This document shows, one piece after another, positions 8,712 through 17,938 of a DNA stretch of 64,000 nt; positions within the stretch are counted from its first letter, which is position 1, and each line of letters opens with the position of its first letter. The DNA comes from Polaromonas sp. (GTDB lineage: Bacteria; Pseudomonadota; Gammaproteobacteria; Burkholderiales; Burkholderiaceae_C): assembly GCF_013817205.1 (NCBI RefSeq), contig NZ_JACDDD010000005.1, positions 1 to 64,000 of the forward strand, given 5' to 3'. A model generated the notes under the pieces. That model was not told the origin of the DNA. It did no database searches and saw only the letters and a list, made by a program, of their open reading frames with translations. Position numbers and translations under genes: made by a program.

Positions 8712-9497
8712 TCAGGCAGACATCAACCAGGCAGGCTTGCGCTTCTGAAGGAAAGACTGCACACCCTCGCGGCCTTCGGGGCTCACACGGATGTCGGCAA
8801 TGCCTTCGACCGTCATCTGGATCAACGACGGCGTGATTTCCTGATCGGCCACGTCCTGCACCAGCTTCTTGCACAGCTTGACCGCTTCGGGGCCGGCATT
8901 GACCAGCGTTTTTGCGAGTTCTGCGACCTTGCCATCCAGTTCGGCGGCTGCCACCACTTCATGCACAAAACCGATGCGCAGGGCCTCTGCCGCATCAAAC
9001 CGTTCCGCAGTCAAAAAGTAGCGGTGCGCCGCACGTGCACCCATGGCGCGGATTACATACGGGCTGATGGTGGCGGGGATCAGGCCCAGCTTCACCTCGC
9101 TGAGGCAATAGCCGGCACTGTCCACCGACACCGCGATGTCGCAGGCCGCCACCAGGCCGGTACCGCCGGCATACACATCACCCTGCACTTTTGCAATTGT
9201 CGGTTTGGGGCAGCTGTAGACCACGCGCAGCATTTCGGCCAGAGCGCCGGCATCGGCGACGTTTTCATCGCGCGTGTAGTCGGCCATGCGCTTCATCCAG
9301 TTCAGGTCGGCGCCGGCACAGAAAGCCGTGCCATGGGCGGCCAGCACGATGCAGCGCACCTCCTCGCGTTTGGCCAGTTCAATGAACACTGCCGTCAGTT
9401 CACTGATGACTTCATCGTTGAAGGCATTGCGGACCTCGGGCCGGTTGAGGGTGACGGTGGAAACGCCACCGCCAAAATTGAGTTCAAGATGTTTCAT
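8712..9497 (-). CDS. liuC: Methylglutaconyl-CoA hydratase (enoyl-CoA hydratase family)
   Basis: A 261-residue crotonase-fold enzyme, expected to hydrate 3-methylglutaconyl-CoA to HMG-CoA. FCAGADLNWMKRM carries the first oxyanion-hole region and the DLNWM motif found in LiuC/AUH proteins; VQGDVYAGGTGLVAACDIAV gives the second; SEVKLGLIPATISPYV is the following active-site helix. Its start lies 3 bp after the liuB stop, so the two are translationally linked. The position between liuB and liuD is the classic liu order and supports the specific name over a generic hydratase. Confidence 0.92.
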   Translation of the reverse strand: MKHLELNFGGGVSTVTLNRPEVRNAFNDEVISELTAVFIELAKREEVRCIVLAAHGTAFCAGADLNWMKRMADYTRDENVADAGALAEMLRVVYSCPKPTIAKVQGDVYAGGTGLVAACDIAVSVDSAGYCLSEVKLGLIPATISPYVIRAMGARAAHRYFLTAERFDAAEALRIGFVHEVVAAAELDGKVAELAKTLVNAGPEAVKLCKKLVQDVADQEITPSLIQMTVEGIADIRVSPEGREGVQSFLQKRKPAWLMSA

Positions 9498-9500
9498 GGC

Positions 9501-11123
9501 TTACATCCGGAACAAACCGAACTTCGTTTCGGGAATCGGTGCGTTCAGCGAAGCCCGCAAGCCCAGCGCCAGCATGCGGCGCGTGTCGGCCGGATCAATC
9601 ACGCCGTCGTCCCAGAGCCGTGCGGTGGCGTAATAGGGATGGCCCTGGTCTTCGTACTGCCGACGTATGGGTGCCTTGAAGGCTTCTTCTTCCTCAGCGC
9701 TCCAGCTGCCGCCCTTGCCTTCAATACCGTCGCGCTTAACCGTGGCGAGCACACCGGCAGCCTGCTCGCCGCCCATGACGCTGATGCGCGCGTTCGGCCA
9801 CATCCACAAAAAGCGCGGGCTGTAGGCGCGCCCGCACATGCCGTAGTTGCCGGCACCAAAACTGCCGCCGATGATGATGGTGAACTTGGGCACCTGGGCA
9901 GTGGCCACAGCCGTCACCATCTTGGCGCCGTTGCGGGCAATGCCTTCGTTTTCGTACTTGCGGCCCACCATGAAGCCGGTGATGTTCTGCAAGAACACCA
10001 GTGGAATCTTGCGCTGGCAACACAGCTCGATGAAATGAGTGGCCTTCAGGGCCGACTCGCTGAACAGAATGCCGTTGTTGGCGATGATGCCCACCGGCAT
10101 GCCTTCAATATGCGCAAAACCACAGATCAGCGTGGTGCCATACCGCGCCTTGAACTCGTCAAACTCGCTGCCATCCACGATGCGGGCAATGATCTCGCGC
10201 ACGTCAAAGGGTTTTCGGGTGTCCACCGGAATCACGCCGTACAGCTCTTCTGCTATAAATTCAGGAGCTACTGGCGCACGTGGGATAAGGGCTGGAGCCG
10301 TATTTTTATTCAAATTCTTGACGCAGTTGCGTGCCAGCGCCAGTGCGTGCAGGTCGTCCTGCGCCAGATGATCCGCCACACCCGAAAGACGGGTATGGAC
10401 GTCGCCACCGCCCAGGTCTTCGGCCGTGACCACTTCGCCCGTGGCCGCCTTGACCAGCGGCGGCCCACCCAGAAAAATCGTGCCCTGGTTCTTGACGATG
10501 ATGCTTTCATCGCTCATGGCCGGCACGTAAGCGCCCCCCGCAGTGCAACTGCCCATGACCACAGCGATCTGCGCAATGCCCTGCGCGCTCATGTTGGCCT
10601 GGTTGTAGAAGATGCGGCCGAAATGGTCGCGGTCGGGAAAGACCTCGTCCTGGTTCGGCAAATTGGCGCCGCCCGAATCGACCAGGTAAATACAGGGCAG
10701 GCGATTCTGCTGCGCCACTTCCTGCGCACGCAAATGTTTCTTCACCGTCATCGGGTAGTAGGTGCCGCCCTTCACCGTCGCGTCGTTGCACACAATCATG
10801 CAGTCCACCCCGTTGACGCGGCCAATGCCGGTGATCACGCCGGCGCAGGGCGCGCTGTCGCTGCCGTCACGGTCCGGGTACATGGCCAGCGCGGCCAGCG
10901 GCGCCAGCTCGAGGAAGGGCGTGCCCGGGTCCAGCAGCATCTGCACCCGCTCGCGCGGTGGCAGCTTGCCGCGCGCCACGTGTTTGGCCCGGGCGGCTTC
11001 ACCGCCGCCGGCAGCGGCCTTGGCCACCTGCAGCTTCAAGTCATCAACCAGCGCGCGCATGGCGGCTGCGTTGGCCTGAAAGTCGGCCGAGCGGGCGTTG
11101 AGTTTGGTTTCCAGAACTGGCAT
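9501..11123 (-). CDS. liuB: Methylcrotonoyl-CoA carboxylase, carboxyltransferase beta subunit
   Basis: A 540-residue acyl-CoA carboxyltransferase that moves carboxyl from biotin on LiuD to 3-methylcrotonyl-CoA. N-half: [41 protein letters not shown] and [17 protein letters not shown] (oxyanion Gly-Gly). C-half: [38 protein letters not shown] and [17 protein letters not shown] chose the ATG at 11123, preceded by agaggaga, instead of a longer frame. Residues about 271-290, the linker between the halves, are encoded by a family A repeat (10254-10310) in frame. First gene of operon I, with an AraC gene divergent from it. Confidence 0.95.
   Translation of the reverse strand: MPVLETKLNARSADFQANAAAMRALVDDLKLQVAKAAAGGGEAARAKHVARGKLPPRERVQMLLDPGTPFLELAPLAALAMYPDRDGSDSAPCAGVITGIGRVNGVDCMIVCNDATVKGGTYYPMTVKKHLRAQEVAQQNRLPCIYLVDSGGANLPNQDEVFPDRDHFGRIFYNQANMSAQGIAQIAVVMGSCTAGGAYVPAMSDESIIVKNQGTIFLGGPPLVKAATGEVVTAEDLGGGDVHTRLSGVADHLAQDDLHALALARNCVKNLNKNTAPALIPRAPVAPEFIAEELYGVIPVDTRKPFDVREIIARIVDGSEFDEFKARYGTTLICGFAHIEGMPVGIIANNGILFSESALKATHFIELCCQRKIPLVFLQNITGFMVGRKYENEGIARNGAKMVTAVATAQVPKFTIIIGGSFGAGNYGMCGRAYSPRFLWMWPNARISVMGGEQAAGVLATVKRDGIEGKGGSWSAEEEEAFKAPIRRQYEDQGHPYYATARLWDDGVIDPADTRRMLALGLRASLNAPIPETKFGLFRM
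10254..10310 (+). repeat. Repeat family A copy 2, inside liuB
   Basis: About 57 bp: GCTATAAATTCAGGAGCTAC, then ATAAGGGCTGGAGCCGTATT. The head and tail match the intergenic copies closely. It lies wholly within liuB, on the opposite strand to the gene, and is translated in frame. Confidence 0.78.
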
Positions 11124-11278
11124 GTGTCTCCTCTGTGCGGCGGGGTGCGTGGGGTGGGTCTGCGGCTGGGCCAATTCCTTGCACACCATAACGCGAAATC
11201 GCTCAGCTTAGGCGCTAATGCGGCCCGACAGTCGCCACACAGGTTGCAAATCGTGCCATTTTTTGAGAAACTGGCGCC

Positions 11279-12328
11279 ATGTCTGTCCGACCCGTACCCG
11301 AGACCCTAGGCTCGCCCGTGGCCGTCACGCCCATGGCCTTTGCACGGGTGATTGCTGCCGCTTACCCGCTGTACGGCCAGAGCCCCGCCAACGCACTCAG
11401 GATGGCACAGATCACGCCAACCAGGCTTCAGCAAGCCGACGGCCGTATTACCTCGCGCCAGATGGAGGTCTTGTCCGGCACCGCCATGCAGGAGCTGGAC
11501 GACGAAGCACTGGGCGCTTTCAGCCGACGCCTGCCCTGGGGCAGCTACGGCATGCTGGCCCGCGCATCACTGAGTGCGCCGGATCTGGGTGTGGCGCTCA
11601 AGCGCTGGTGCCGGCACCACAGCCTGCTGGCCGACGACATCCGGCTGCGACTGGTGATAAGCGGCGACAGTGCCGCCATCAACATCGAGGAACGCAGTGA
11701 CTTGGGCCGCCATGGCGAGGATGCGCGCGCCTTCTGCCTGGTGCACGTGCTGCGCAACATCCACGGCTTGGCCTGTTGGTACATCGATTCACGCATCCCG
11801 CTGCAGGGCGCGCGTTTCCCATTTGCCGCGCCGCCGCATGCTGACGCTTATGCGCTGATGTTTCCCGGCGCGCTGCACTTCGGCGAGGCGCAGGCATCCA
11901 TTCGCTTCGATGCGCGTTACCTGGCGCTGCCGCTGCGTCGCGACGAAAAGGCCCTGACCCAGATGCTGCAGCGCGCCCTGCCGCTCACGGTGTTGCAGTA
12001 CCGGCGCGACCGCCTGTTGGTGCAGCAGGTGCGCCAGGCGCTGGCCGCGTACCCAGAGCAGGCGCACAAGGCCGACGGCCTCGCGGCGCTGCTCAATATC
12101 TCGACACGCACCCTGCACCGGCAACTGAAGGAAGAAGGCGCATCGCTGCAGGCGCTGAAAGACGAGGTGCGGTTTGAACGCGCAAAGGATTTGCTGAACC
12201 GCAGCGACAAACCGGTCAAGCAGGTGGCCACGGCTGCAGGATTCAAAAACGAAAAAAGTTTTATCCGGGCTTTCCGCACGGCCACCGGCCTCAGCCCAGG
12301 CGACTTCCGCAAAGGCCTGCCGGGTTGA
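11279..12328 (+). CDS. AraC-family transcriptional regulator
   Basis: A 349-residue regulator. Residues about 20-205 match the AraC-type arabinose-binding-like N-domain (PF12625 type). Residues about 245-345 carry the two helix-turn-helix units: LAALLNISTRTLHRQLKEEG and VKQVATAAGFKNEKSFIRAFRTATG, followed by LSPGDFR. It is divergent from liuB with a 155-bp shared intergenic region, so it may control operon I, which has no visible LiuR palindrome. That regulatory link is inference from position only. Start: the ATG at 11279 leads straight into the conserved domain. Confidence 0.9.
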   Translation: MSVRPVPETLGSPVAVTPMAFARVIAAAYPLYGQSPANALRMAQITPTRLQQADGRITSRQMEVLSGTAMQELDDEALGAFSRRLPWGSYGMLARASLSAPDLGVALKRWCRHHSLLADDIRLRLVISGDSAAINIEERSDLGRHGEDARAFCLVHVLRNIHGLACWYIDSRIPLQGARFPFAAPPHADAYALMFPGALHFGEAQASIRFDARYLALPLRRDEKALTQMLQRALPLTVLQYRRDRLLVQQVRQALAAYPEQAHKADGLAALLNISTRTLHRQLKEEGASLQALKDEVRFERAKDLLNRSDKPVKQVATAAGFKNEKSFIRAFRTATGLSPGDFRKGLPG

Positions 12329-12340
12329 TCTGCACCCGCG

Positions 12341-13003
12341 TCAGTTCACAGCCCGCGGTTTGCCCGCCGCCTGCCGCCTGGGCCGTTGCACCGCCCGGAT
12401 AACCGCGCGGCCACCACCACCACAGTAAAAGCGGTCAGCGCCATCACACTCCAGCCCCGAAATGTTGGTGCCGGCCGGCATATCAAGCGCCTCCAGCGTT
12501 TCACCGGTCTGCGGATCAATGCGGCGCAGCTCGCTCTCCTCACCTTCCCAGGTGGCATGCCACAAGTCGCCGTCAACCCAGCTCACGCCGGTGACAAACC
12601 GATTCGATTCGATGGTGCGCAGCACAGCACCCGTTTGCGGATCGATTTGAACAATCTTGCGCTCGCGGTGCTGGCCCACCCACAAGGTGCCTTCAGCCCA
12701 CGCCATGCCCGAGCATCCACCGCCAGGGGCGGGAATGGTGCCAAGCACGCGGCCACTGGCGGGATCTATCTTCTGGATTTGGTCTTCCGCGATCTGGAAC
12801 AGGTGCTGACCATCGAAGGCCGTGCCCGCATGGGCAGGCAAATCGAAGCTGCGCGCTAGCTTGCCACTGTCCGGGTCCAGCGCATTGAGCTGCTTGCCCG
12901 ATGCAAACCAGATGTGGCTGCCGTCATGGGTGACACCCGCGACATGTTCGATGCCGGGGAAGGGGCCGTATTCCCGAACGATGGTGGCTTTGTTGCGTTT
13001 CAT
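12341..13003 (-). CDS. Beta-propeller protein, glutamine cyclotransferase / Vgb-like
   Basis: A 220-residue protein built of short repeats of about 40 residues, each with a strand ending in IDP-x-(S/T)-G and a following Trp: LNALDPDSGKL, IQKIDPASGRVLG, IVQIDPQTGAVLR and LRRIDPQTGETLE. This is the pattern of WD40/NHL-like propellers and of the glutamine cyclotransferase family, although five or so blades would make an incomplete propeller unless it dimerises. There is no signal peptide. It starts 9 bp after the end of the HTH/TPR gene upstream and is convergent with the AraC gene. Its function is unknown. Confidence 0.72.
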   Translation of the reverse strand: MKRNKATIVREYGPFPGIEHVAGVTHDGSHIWFASGKQLNALDPDSGKLARSFDLPAHAGTAFDGQHLFQIAEDQIQKIDPASGRVLGTIPAPGGGCSGMAWAEGTLWVGQHRERKIVQIDPQTGAVLRTIESNRFVTGVSWVDGDLWHATWEGEESELRRIDPQTGETLEALDMPAGTNISGLECDGADRFYCGGGGRAVIRAVQRPRRQAAGKPRAVN

Positions 13004-13012
13004 GCCGCCATC

Positions 13013-14236
13013 CTACCCAGCCGGAAGCGAAGCAGGGAGTAACAAGATTGTCGTGAATCCTGCGACCACCGGCGTTGCCAGCCAGCGCCGTGACCGGCCC
13101 TGCCCCAGCGACAACACCTTGCCCACCAGCACCAGCGCTTCCAGCGCCCGCTGCACCGTGCGCTGGCTGGCGCCCAGGGCCAGCGCCAGGTCCGAGCTCG
13201 ACCAGGACTCGCCGTCTGCAAGCAGGGCCAGGACCTCGCCATGGGAGCCCTCCATCGGTGGCGCCAGCACCGCCACCCCACCGTCATGATGCGGCGCCAG
13301 CACAAAGCCGCGCGGCGTGGCATTCACACTGGCCAGCGGCTTCAACAGTCTGCGAAGCCGCCCCATCTCGACCCGCAGCCGCGCGCGGTAGGACTCGTCC
13401 GCCTCCTTGCCGCGAAAGGCACGCGCAACCAGTGTCTCGCGCGGCACATCGGCAGGCCAGGCTTCGGCCAACGCACGGACCAGCGCAAACAGCACCGGCC
13501 GGCTGGTCAGAGGCACGGCGCTGCCCGACTGGCGCACGGCATAACGGCAGGCATCCACGACCAAGGTGTCGGTAGCGAACAGCGCCTCCACTTCTTCCAG
13601 CCGCAATGCGCGCTCCTCGCCGCGCGTGATCAGGCGCGCCGCGGGCGCGTCGAGTGCGAGCGAGGCAGATTTGACTTCTTCCAGCAGCGCGGCAATGCCG
13701 GCCTGGCGCGCGGCACGCTCGGCACCTGCAAGTGCAGACCGCGCCTCAGTGATGCGCAGGCGCCGCACCGCCAGGCCCGCGACCGCCAGCGCGTGCGCAG
13801 CGGCAGATGCGGGTGGCAGCGGCGTCGGATCCAGCCCAGCGAGTGTGTGTTCAGCGTCATCGAGCTTGCCGATCAGCAGCAGGCGCCGTGCCTGCAGATG
13901 CCCGGCATGGGCGGCGTTGGCCCGGTCACCGTGGGCTTCCAGCGTCGCGCGGGCCGCATCCAGCGCCGTGGCCGGCCAGCCCAGGTCGCGCGATACCAAT
14001 GCAATCTCGGCTTCGGCCACCACACAACGCGCGCGGGCCACCGCTTCTTTCGCACCGAAAGCGCGCGCCGCACTGCGCAGCAGCAGCTTGGCGCGCACCA
14101 GGTCGCCCAGCCGTGCCATCGCAATGCCGCGCAGCGCAAGCGCGGGCGCGTCGTTGCGCAGGGCCACGCGCTTGAGTGCGCCCAGCACATCGCCGGCGGC
14201 CAGTGCCAGCGCGGCAGCCGTGATCAGTGCGTCCAT
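13013..14236 (-). CDS. TPR-like and winged-helix transcriptional regulator
   Basis: A 407-residue, Ala- and Arg-rich protein. Residues about 1-190 are helical repeats of TPR/SARP style. Residues about 230-315 (VDACRYAVRQSG...RLRVEMGRLRRLLKPL) resemble an OmpR/SARP winged helix, and about 340-390 (ALLADGESWSSSDLALALGASQRTVQRALEAL) are a second helix-turn-helix. Such proteins recur in Burkholderiales beside DUF899 genes. Here the DUF899-DUF2182 pair is divergent across 94 bp, so it probably regulates that pair and the propeller gene behind it. Family-level call only; the ligand, if any, is unknown. Confidence 0.72.
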   Translation of the reverse strand: MDALITAAALALAAGDVLGALKRVALRNDAPALALRGIAMARLGDLVRAKLLLRSAARAFGAKEAVARARCVVAEAEIALVSRDLGWPATALDAARATLEAHGDRANAAHAGHLQARRLLLIGKLDDAEHTLAGLDPTPLPPASAAAHALAVAGLAVRRLRITEARSALAGAERAARQAGIAALLEEVKSASLALDAPAARLITRGEERALRLEEVEALFATDTLVVDACRYAVRQSGSAVPLTSRPVLFALVRALAEAWPADVPRETLVARAFRGKEADESYRARLRVEMGRLRRLLKPLASVNATPRGFVLAPHHDGGVAVLAPPMEGSHGEVLALLADGESWSSSDLALALGASQRTVQRALEALVLVGKVLSLGQGRSRRWLATPVVAGFTTILLLPASLPAG

Positions 14237-14330
14237 TCGAATCCCGCCACATTTGTCACTCTCACATCTCCCTGTTTTATTTTTACTATAAGCCCGCGCT
14301 TGATCAACAACCCACGAAAGGAACTCAGCG

Positions 14331-15137
14331 ATGACAACTCACAACACAGCAACCCGCGATGAATGGATGGCTGCACGCCTCGAACTGCTTGCCGCCGAAA
14401 AGGAATTCACACGCCGCAGCGACGCACTCGCGCAGCAACGCCAGCAACTGCCCTGGGTGCGGCTGGACAAGGCCTATCACTTCGACACCGACGCAGGCAA
14501 AGCCACACTCGACGACCTGTTTCAGGGCCGCTCGCAACTGATGATCTATCACTTCATGTTCGGGCCCGACTACACCATGGGCTGCCCCTCGTGCTCGATG
14601 ATTGCCGACGGCTTCAACGGTTTTGCGGTGCACCTTGCCAACCACGACGTGACGCTGCACGCGGTATCACGCGCGCCGCTGGCCAAGCTGCAGGCTTTCA
14701 AAAAGCGCATGGGCTGGACCTTTCCCTGGGCCTCGTCCTCTGGCAGCGACTTCAACTTCGACTTCAATGTCTCGTTCACCGAGGACCAGCAGCGGAACAA
14801 GGGCATAGCCTACAACTTCAGCACGGAGCCGAAGTTTGTCTGGCGCAGCGGACAGGAAGGCGACAGCGCCGGCCCGGTGGCCGACCTCGCACGGGGCACC
14901 GGCACCGACCCGGCCACCTACACGCGCGAGCGGCCGGGCATGAGCACCTTTGTGCGCGAGGGCGGCGAGATTTACCACTGCTACTCGACCTATGCGCGCG
15001 GTGTGGACGGTCTGTGGGGTTCGTACCAGTGGCTGGACCGCGCGCCGCTGGGCCGCAACGAAACCGGCATTTGGTGGCGACGCCACGACGAGTACAAGCA
15101 AACGCCGGCGCCCGCGGCCCATGCCTGCTGCGTCTGA
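14331..15137 (+). CDS. DUF899 thioredoxin-like protein
   Basis: A 268-residue DUF899/COG4312 protein, a predicted thioredoxin-fold family of unknown reaction. Typical motifs are present: NTATRDEWMAARLELLAAEKEFTRRSDAL at the N-terminus, LPWVRLDKAYHFDT, FMFGPDYTMGCPSCSMIADGFNG (with a CPSC redox-like pair near residue 85), and SGSDFNFDFNVSF. The C-terminus ends in AHACCV. The preceding aaaggaactcagcg supplies a good Shine-Dalgarno. It overlaps the DUF2182 gene by 17 bp, so the two are co-expressed. A redox role is inferred from the CxxC only. Confidence 0.88.
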   Translation: MTTHNTATRDEWMAARLELLAAEKEFTRRSDALAQQRQQLPWVRLDKAYHFDTDAGKATLDDLFQGRSQLMIYHFMFGPDYTMGCPSCSMIADGFNGFAVHLANHDVTLHAVSRAPLAKLQAFKKRMGWTFPWASSSGSDFNFDFNVSFTEDQQRNKGIAYNFSTEPKFVWRSGQEGDSAGPVADLARGTGTDPATYTRERPGMSTFVREGGEIYHCYSTYARGVDGLWGSYQWLDRAPLGRNETGIWWRRHDEYKQTPAPAAHACCV

Positions 15138-15879
15138 GTTGCTTCGCCGGCTGCCGGCCCTGGGCAACCCCGGCCCGTTGCTGTGGGTTGCCGCGACGCT
15201 GGCAACCATCGCGGGCAGCCTGTCCATGCAGGACATGGGCGAGGTGCCCATGCCCGGTGGCTGGACGCTTTCTACCACCTGGATGCCGATGTGCGGGCAA
15301 AGCTGGGCCGGCGCCGCAGCGTCCTTCACCGGCATGTGGGTGGTGATGATGGTGGCGATGATGCTGCCGGCAGTGTTACCTCAACTGCGGTACCGCAGGC
15401 CCGCATCCGCCATGGCGGCGGGGGCGGGCTACTTCTTCGTGTGGACCGTGTTGGGAGTGATCATCTTCGCGCTCGGTGCGGTGCTCACACAAGCCCTGCT
15501 GCAGTTAAATACGGTGGCGCGAACAGTGCCCGTGTTGTCAGGGCTGGTGGTGCTGCTGGCTGGTGTGTTCCAGTTCACCCGCTGGAAGGCGCGTCATCTC
15601 GCCTGTTGCCGGCAACCAATCACCCGATTGCCCACACAGGCCATGGCCGCCTGGCACCACGGCCTGCAGTTGGGCATCCATTGCATGTGCTCCTGCGCCG
15701 GGCTGACGACGCTGCTGCTGGTTCTGGGTGTGATGAATCTGCATGTCATGGCCATCGTGACGGCAGCGATCACTGCAGAACGCTGGGCCAAAGACGGTGA
15801 ACGTGTGGCGCGTGCCGTCGGCGCCGTGATGGTTGTGACCAGCTTGCTTCTGATCGGGCGGGCCGTTGGGGCCGGCTGA
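15121..15879 (+). CDS. DUF2182 integral membrane protein
   Basis: A 252-residue multi-helix membrane protein of the DUF2182 (COG5486) family, described as predicted metal-binding. The family hallmark MWVVMMVAMMLPAVLPQLRYRR is at about residues 77-98, followed by four or more further helices. A His/Cys/Met-rich segment GLQLGIHCMCSCAGLT near residue 190 is a possible metal site. I chose the ATG at 15121, inside the end of the DUF899 gene, because upstream in-frame sequence is a shadow of that gene. The DUF899-DUF2182 overlap implies a functional pair of unknown role. Confidence 0.85.
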   Translation: MPAASELLRRLPALGNPGPLLWVAATLATIAGSLSMQDMGEVPMPGGWTLSTTWMPMCGQSWAGAAASFTGMWVVMMVAMMLPAVLPQLRYRRPASAMAAGAGYFFVWTVLGVIIFALGAVLTQALLQLNTVARTVPVLSGLVVLLAGVFQFTRWKARHLACCRQPITRLPTQAMAAWHHGLQLGIHCMCSCAGLTTLLLVLGVMNLHVMAIVTAAITAERWAKDGERVARAVGAVMVVTSLLLIGRAVGAG

Positions 15880-16068
15880 TTCGCCAGCCGCTGGCCCGGT
15901 GTGCGCAATCACCCGGCACATAAAAGGCATTGGCCTACAAGCCGAGGCCCCCACTGACGACGCCGCGCGCCCTGCCATCTTCTTAAGGTTGTTGCCAAGT
16001 TCCGGTCTTCATGACGGAGCCAGGAAGCATTTTTAACCCCATGCCCCCCGGGCCACAAAGGAAACACC

Positions 16069-16527
16069 ATGTCTGACAACAAACAAGTTGTAAGCGTTCT
16101 TAACGATCTTCTGGAAAACTCGCGCGACGGCGAATACGGCTTCAAGACCTGCGCCGAGCAGGTCGAAACGGCGAGCGCCAAAGCGCTGTTCACTTCGCGC
16201 GCGGCCGGCTGCGCCGAAGCGGCCCGTGCACTCGAAGCCATGATTCGCCAGTACGGCGGCGAGCCGGCTGACGGCGGCACCGCATCGGGCGCACTGCACC
16301 GCGGATGGGTCCAGGTCAAGGGCGCGGTGGGCTTTGACAGTGAACTGTCCATCCTCGAATCCTGCGAAAAGGGCGAAGACGCGGCTATTGCGCGTTATCG
16401 CTCAGCCCTGAAAGAAGAAGGCCTGCCCGCCGACGTACGCAGCCTTATCGAACGCCAGGCCGCCGGCGCCCAGAAAAATCACGACCAGATCCGTGACCTG
16501 CGTGACGCAGCGCGTGCCCGCAGCTGA
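16069..16527 (+). CDS. PA2169-family four-helix-bundle protein (DUF2383)
   Basis: A 152-residue soluble, helical, ferritin-like protein of the DUF2383/PA2169 family. It starts SDNKQVVSVLNDLLENSRDGEYGFKTCAEQ, the standard first helix. ALHRGWVQVKGAV and SILESCEKGEDAAIARYRSAL mark the third and fourth helices. The function of the family is unknown; members are often stress-induced and lie beside DUF883 or CsbD-like genes, which I do not see here. The gene stands alone, preceded by 189 bp without a gene, and is followed 22 bp later by a strong intrinsic terminator. Confidence 0.85.
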   Translation: MSDNKQVVSVLNDLLENSRDGEYGFKTCAEQVETASAKALFTSRAAGCAEAARALEAMIRQYGGEPADGGTASGALHRGWVQVKGAVGFDSELSILESCEKGEDAAIARYRSALKEEGLPADVRSLIERQAAGAQKNHDQIRDLRDAARARS

Positions 16528-16549
16528 AGCTCTGCGTGCCCAAAAGAAG

Positions 16550-16572
16550 AGCCCCCCTCGGGGGCTTTTTTT
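16550..16572 (+). terminator. Rho-independent terminator after the DUF2383 gene
   Basis: The sequence agccccc-ctc-gggggct forms a 7-bp GC stem with a 3-nt loop, followed by a run of seven T. It ends transcription of the DUF2383 gene. The remaining bases to 16756 hold nothing I can name. Confidence 0.92.
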
Positions 16573-16756
16573 GCGTCTTGCCGACGTGGCCAAGAACAGG
16601 TTTTTTGTGACCCACGGAGGGATGACCTGCCTCTTTATTGAGGCCACAGATGTGCGCGACGGTAAGCGCCACGACCCACGAGGGGAGACATCACATGCGG
16701 AAACCCGGCTGGCATGCTGCGGGATAACGGGTGCCGCACCCAAACAGAAGCCGGCG

Positions 16757-17131
16757 CTATTTCTTCACCGAACAAATCCCAATTGGGTGCACCTCAATCC
16801 CCCAGCCGATGTGTTCACCCAGCGTGGCGGCGGGATGCAGCGAAGCGATACGTATCGCCTCTTCCTTGTCGGCCGCTTCGATGACAAAAAAGCCGCCGAC
16901 CAGCTCCTTGGCTTCGGCATAGGGGCCATCGGTCACTTGCGGTTTGCCGCCGCGCGGGCGCATGCCGAAGGTGGCTTTGGGGCCTTCGAGTGAGCCGCTC
17001 CAGACCAGCTTGCCCGTCTGTGCGAGGGCGGCGTCCTTGGCGGGCAAGGCCTCCACCAGCGTTTTCATGTCGGCGGGTGCCATGACGTCCATTTTTTCGG
17101 GGTCGTAGTAGGCAAGGCAAAGGTATTGCAT
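16757..17131 (-). CDS. YCII-related (DGPF) domain protein
   Basis: A 124-residue protein of the YCII/DGPF family. It starts MQYLCLAYYDPEKM, contains VTDGPYAEAKELVGGFFVIEAADKEEA (the family signature around the DGPF-like VTDGPYAE) and ends HPIGICSVKK. Such proteins are ferredoxin-like-fold enzymes or binding modules, often encoded next to ECF sigma factors; none is visible here. It appears monocistronic, and the 115 bp upstream of it contain no other gene. The biochemical role is unknown. Confidence 0.85.
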   Translation of the reverse strand: MQYLCLAYYDPEKMDVMAPADMKTLVEALPAKDAALAQTGKLVWSGSLEGPKATFGMRPRGGKPQVTDGPYAEAKELVGGFFVIEAADKEEAIRIASLHPAATLGEHIGWGIEVHPIGICSVKK

Positions 17132-17247
17132 GGCTTTTCTTTCTTCAGGTGTTGAACATTACACCTTGACGACGAATGACATGCCCGCATTTCGACAATC
17201 GATCCGTCAACCTTGAAAGAAAAGACGATGCGCTGCCAATGGGTCTC

Positions 17248-17925
17248 CTAAACCGCCAGCACGGCAGCCATTCGCCCCGACAGCGCTGACCTGCGCTGCT
17301 GCAGAAAAGTACTCAGCAGTTCCGGGTAGTCGGCCCCCACAGCCGTGCGCACCGAATCGCGTTGCGCCAGCGCCTGCCGCCAGGCATTGACCTTTGGCAT
17401 ATCGGCAAAGACACCAAAATCACCAATGGTGTCAAACACATCGAAGTACCGAAAGACCGGACCGAAAGCCGCATCGACCATGCTGAAATGGCTGCCGGCA
17501 AAGTAAGGGCCCGCTCCAAGCGCAGCCTCGATCTGCTGAACCTTTGCACGCAGCTCGGCGGCACGGGCAGCCAGAGCCTGCTCATCAGGTGCGTTGTAAA
17601 AGGCGCCAATGTTGTTGAGCACTGCGGAGCCAAACTCCATCCAGCCACGGTGGCGGGCGCGCTGCAGCGCGTCTTGTGGGTGCAGGCGCGGGGCGGCGGT
17701 GTCATCCAGGTACTCACAAATGACGGTGGATTCAAACACTGCTTCACCGTCCACCAGCAGCAACGGCGTCTTGCCCAGCGGCGAGAGTTTTAGAAACCAG
17801 TCGGGCTTGTTGGCCAGGTCAATGTCTTTGCGTTCGAAGGAGATGCCTTTTTCAGCCAGCACGATCGCGGCGCGCTGCACGTAGGGGCATAACTTGTGGC
17901 TGATTAATGTGAGGTGGGGTCTCAT
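17248..17925 (-). CDS. Glutathione S-transferase
   Basis: A 225-residue two-domain GST. Residues 1-80 form the thioredoxin-like domain: LISHKLCPYVQRAAIVLAEKG carries a CPYV motif with the Cys of omega/beta-type enzymes, and VDGEAVFESTVICEYLDD has the conserved Glu-Ser that binds glutathione. Residues about 90-220 form the helical domain. I took the ATG at 17925 (MRPHLTLISHK), because the 52 upstream codons lie inside the preceding DoxX gene in another frame. It starts 13 bp after the DoxX stop, so the two form a small operon divergent from a LysR gene. Confidence 0.9.
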   Translation of the reverse strand: MRPHLTLISHKLCPYVQRAAIVLAEKGISFERKDIDLANKPDWFLKLSPLGKTPLLLVDGEAVFESTVICEYLDDTAAPRLHPQDALQRARHRGWMEFGSAVLNNIGAFYNAPDEQALAARAAELRAKVQQIEAALGAGPYFAGSHFSMVDAAFGPVFRYFDVFDTIGDFGVFADMPKVNAWRQALAQRDSVRTAVGADYPELLSTFLQQRRSALSGRMAAVLAV

Positions 17926-17938
17926 GGCTTGCCCTTGG

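Noticed and set aside
8961-11309. A 782-codon open frame on the plus strand across liuC and liuB
   Set aside because: It is antisense to two strongly conserved enzymes, its product is His/Arg/Ala-rich without a domain, and it reflects the third-position GC bias of the minus-strand genes.
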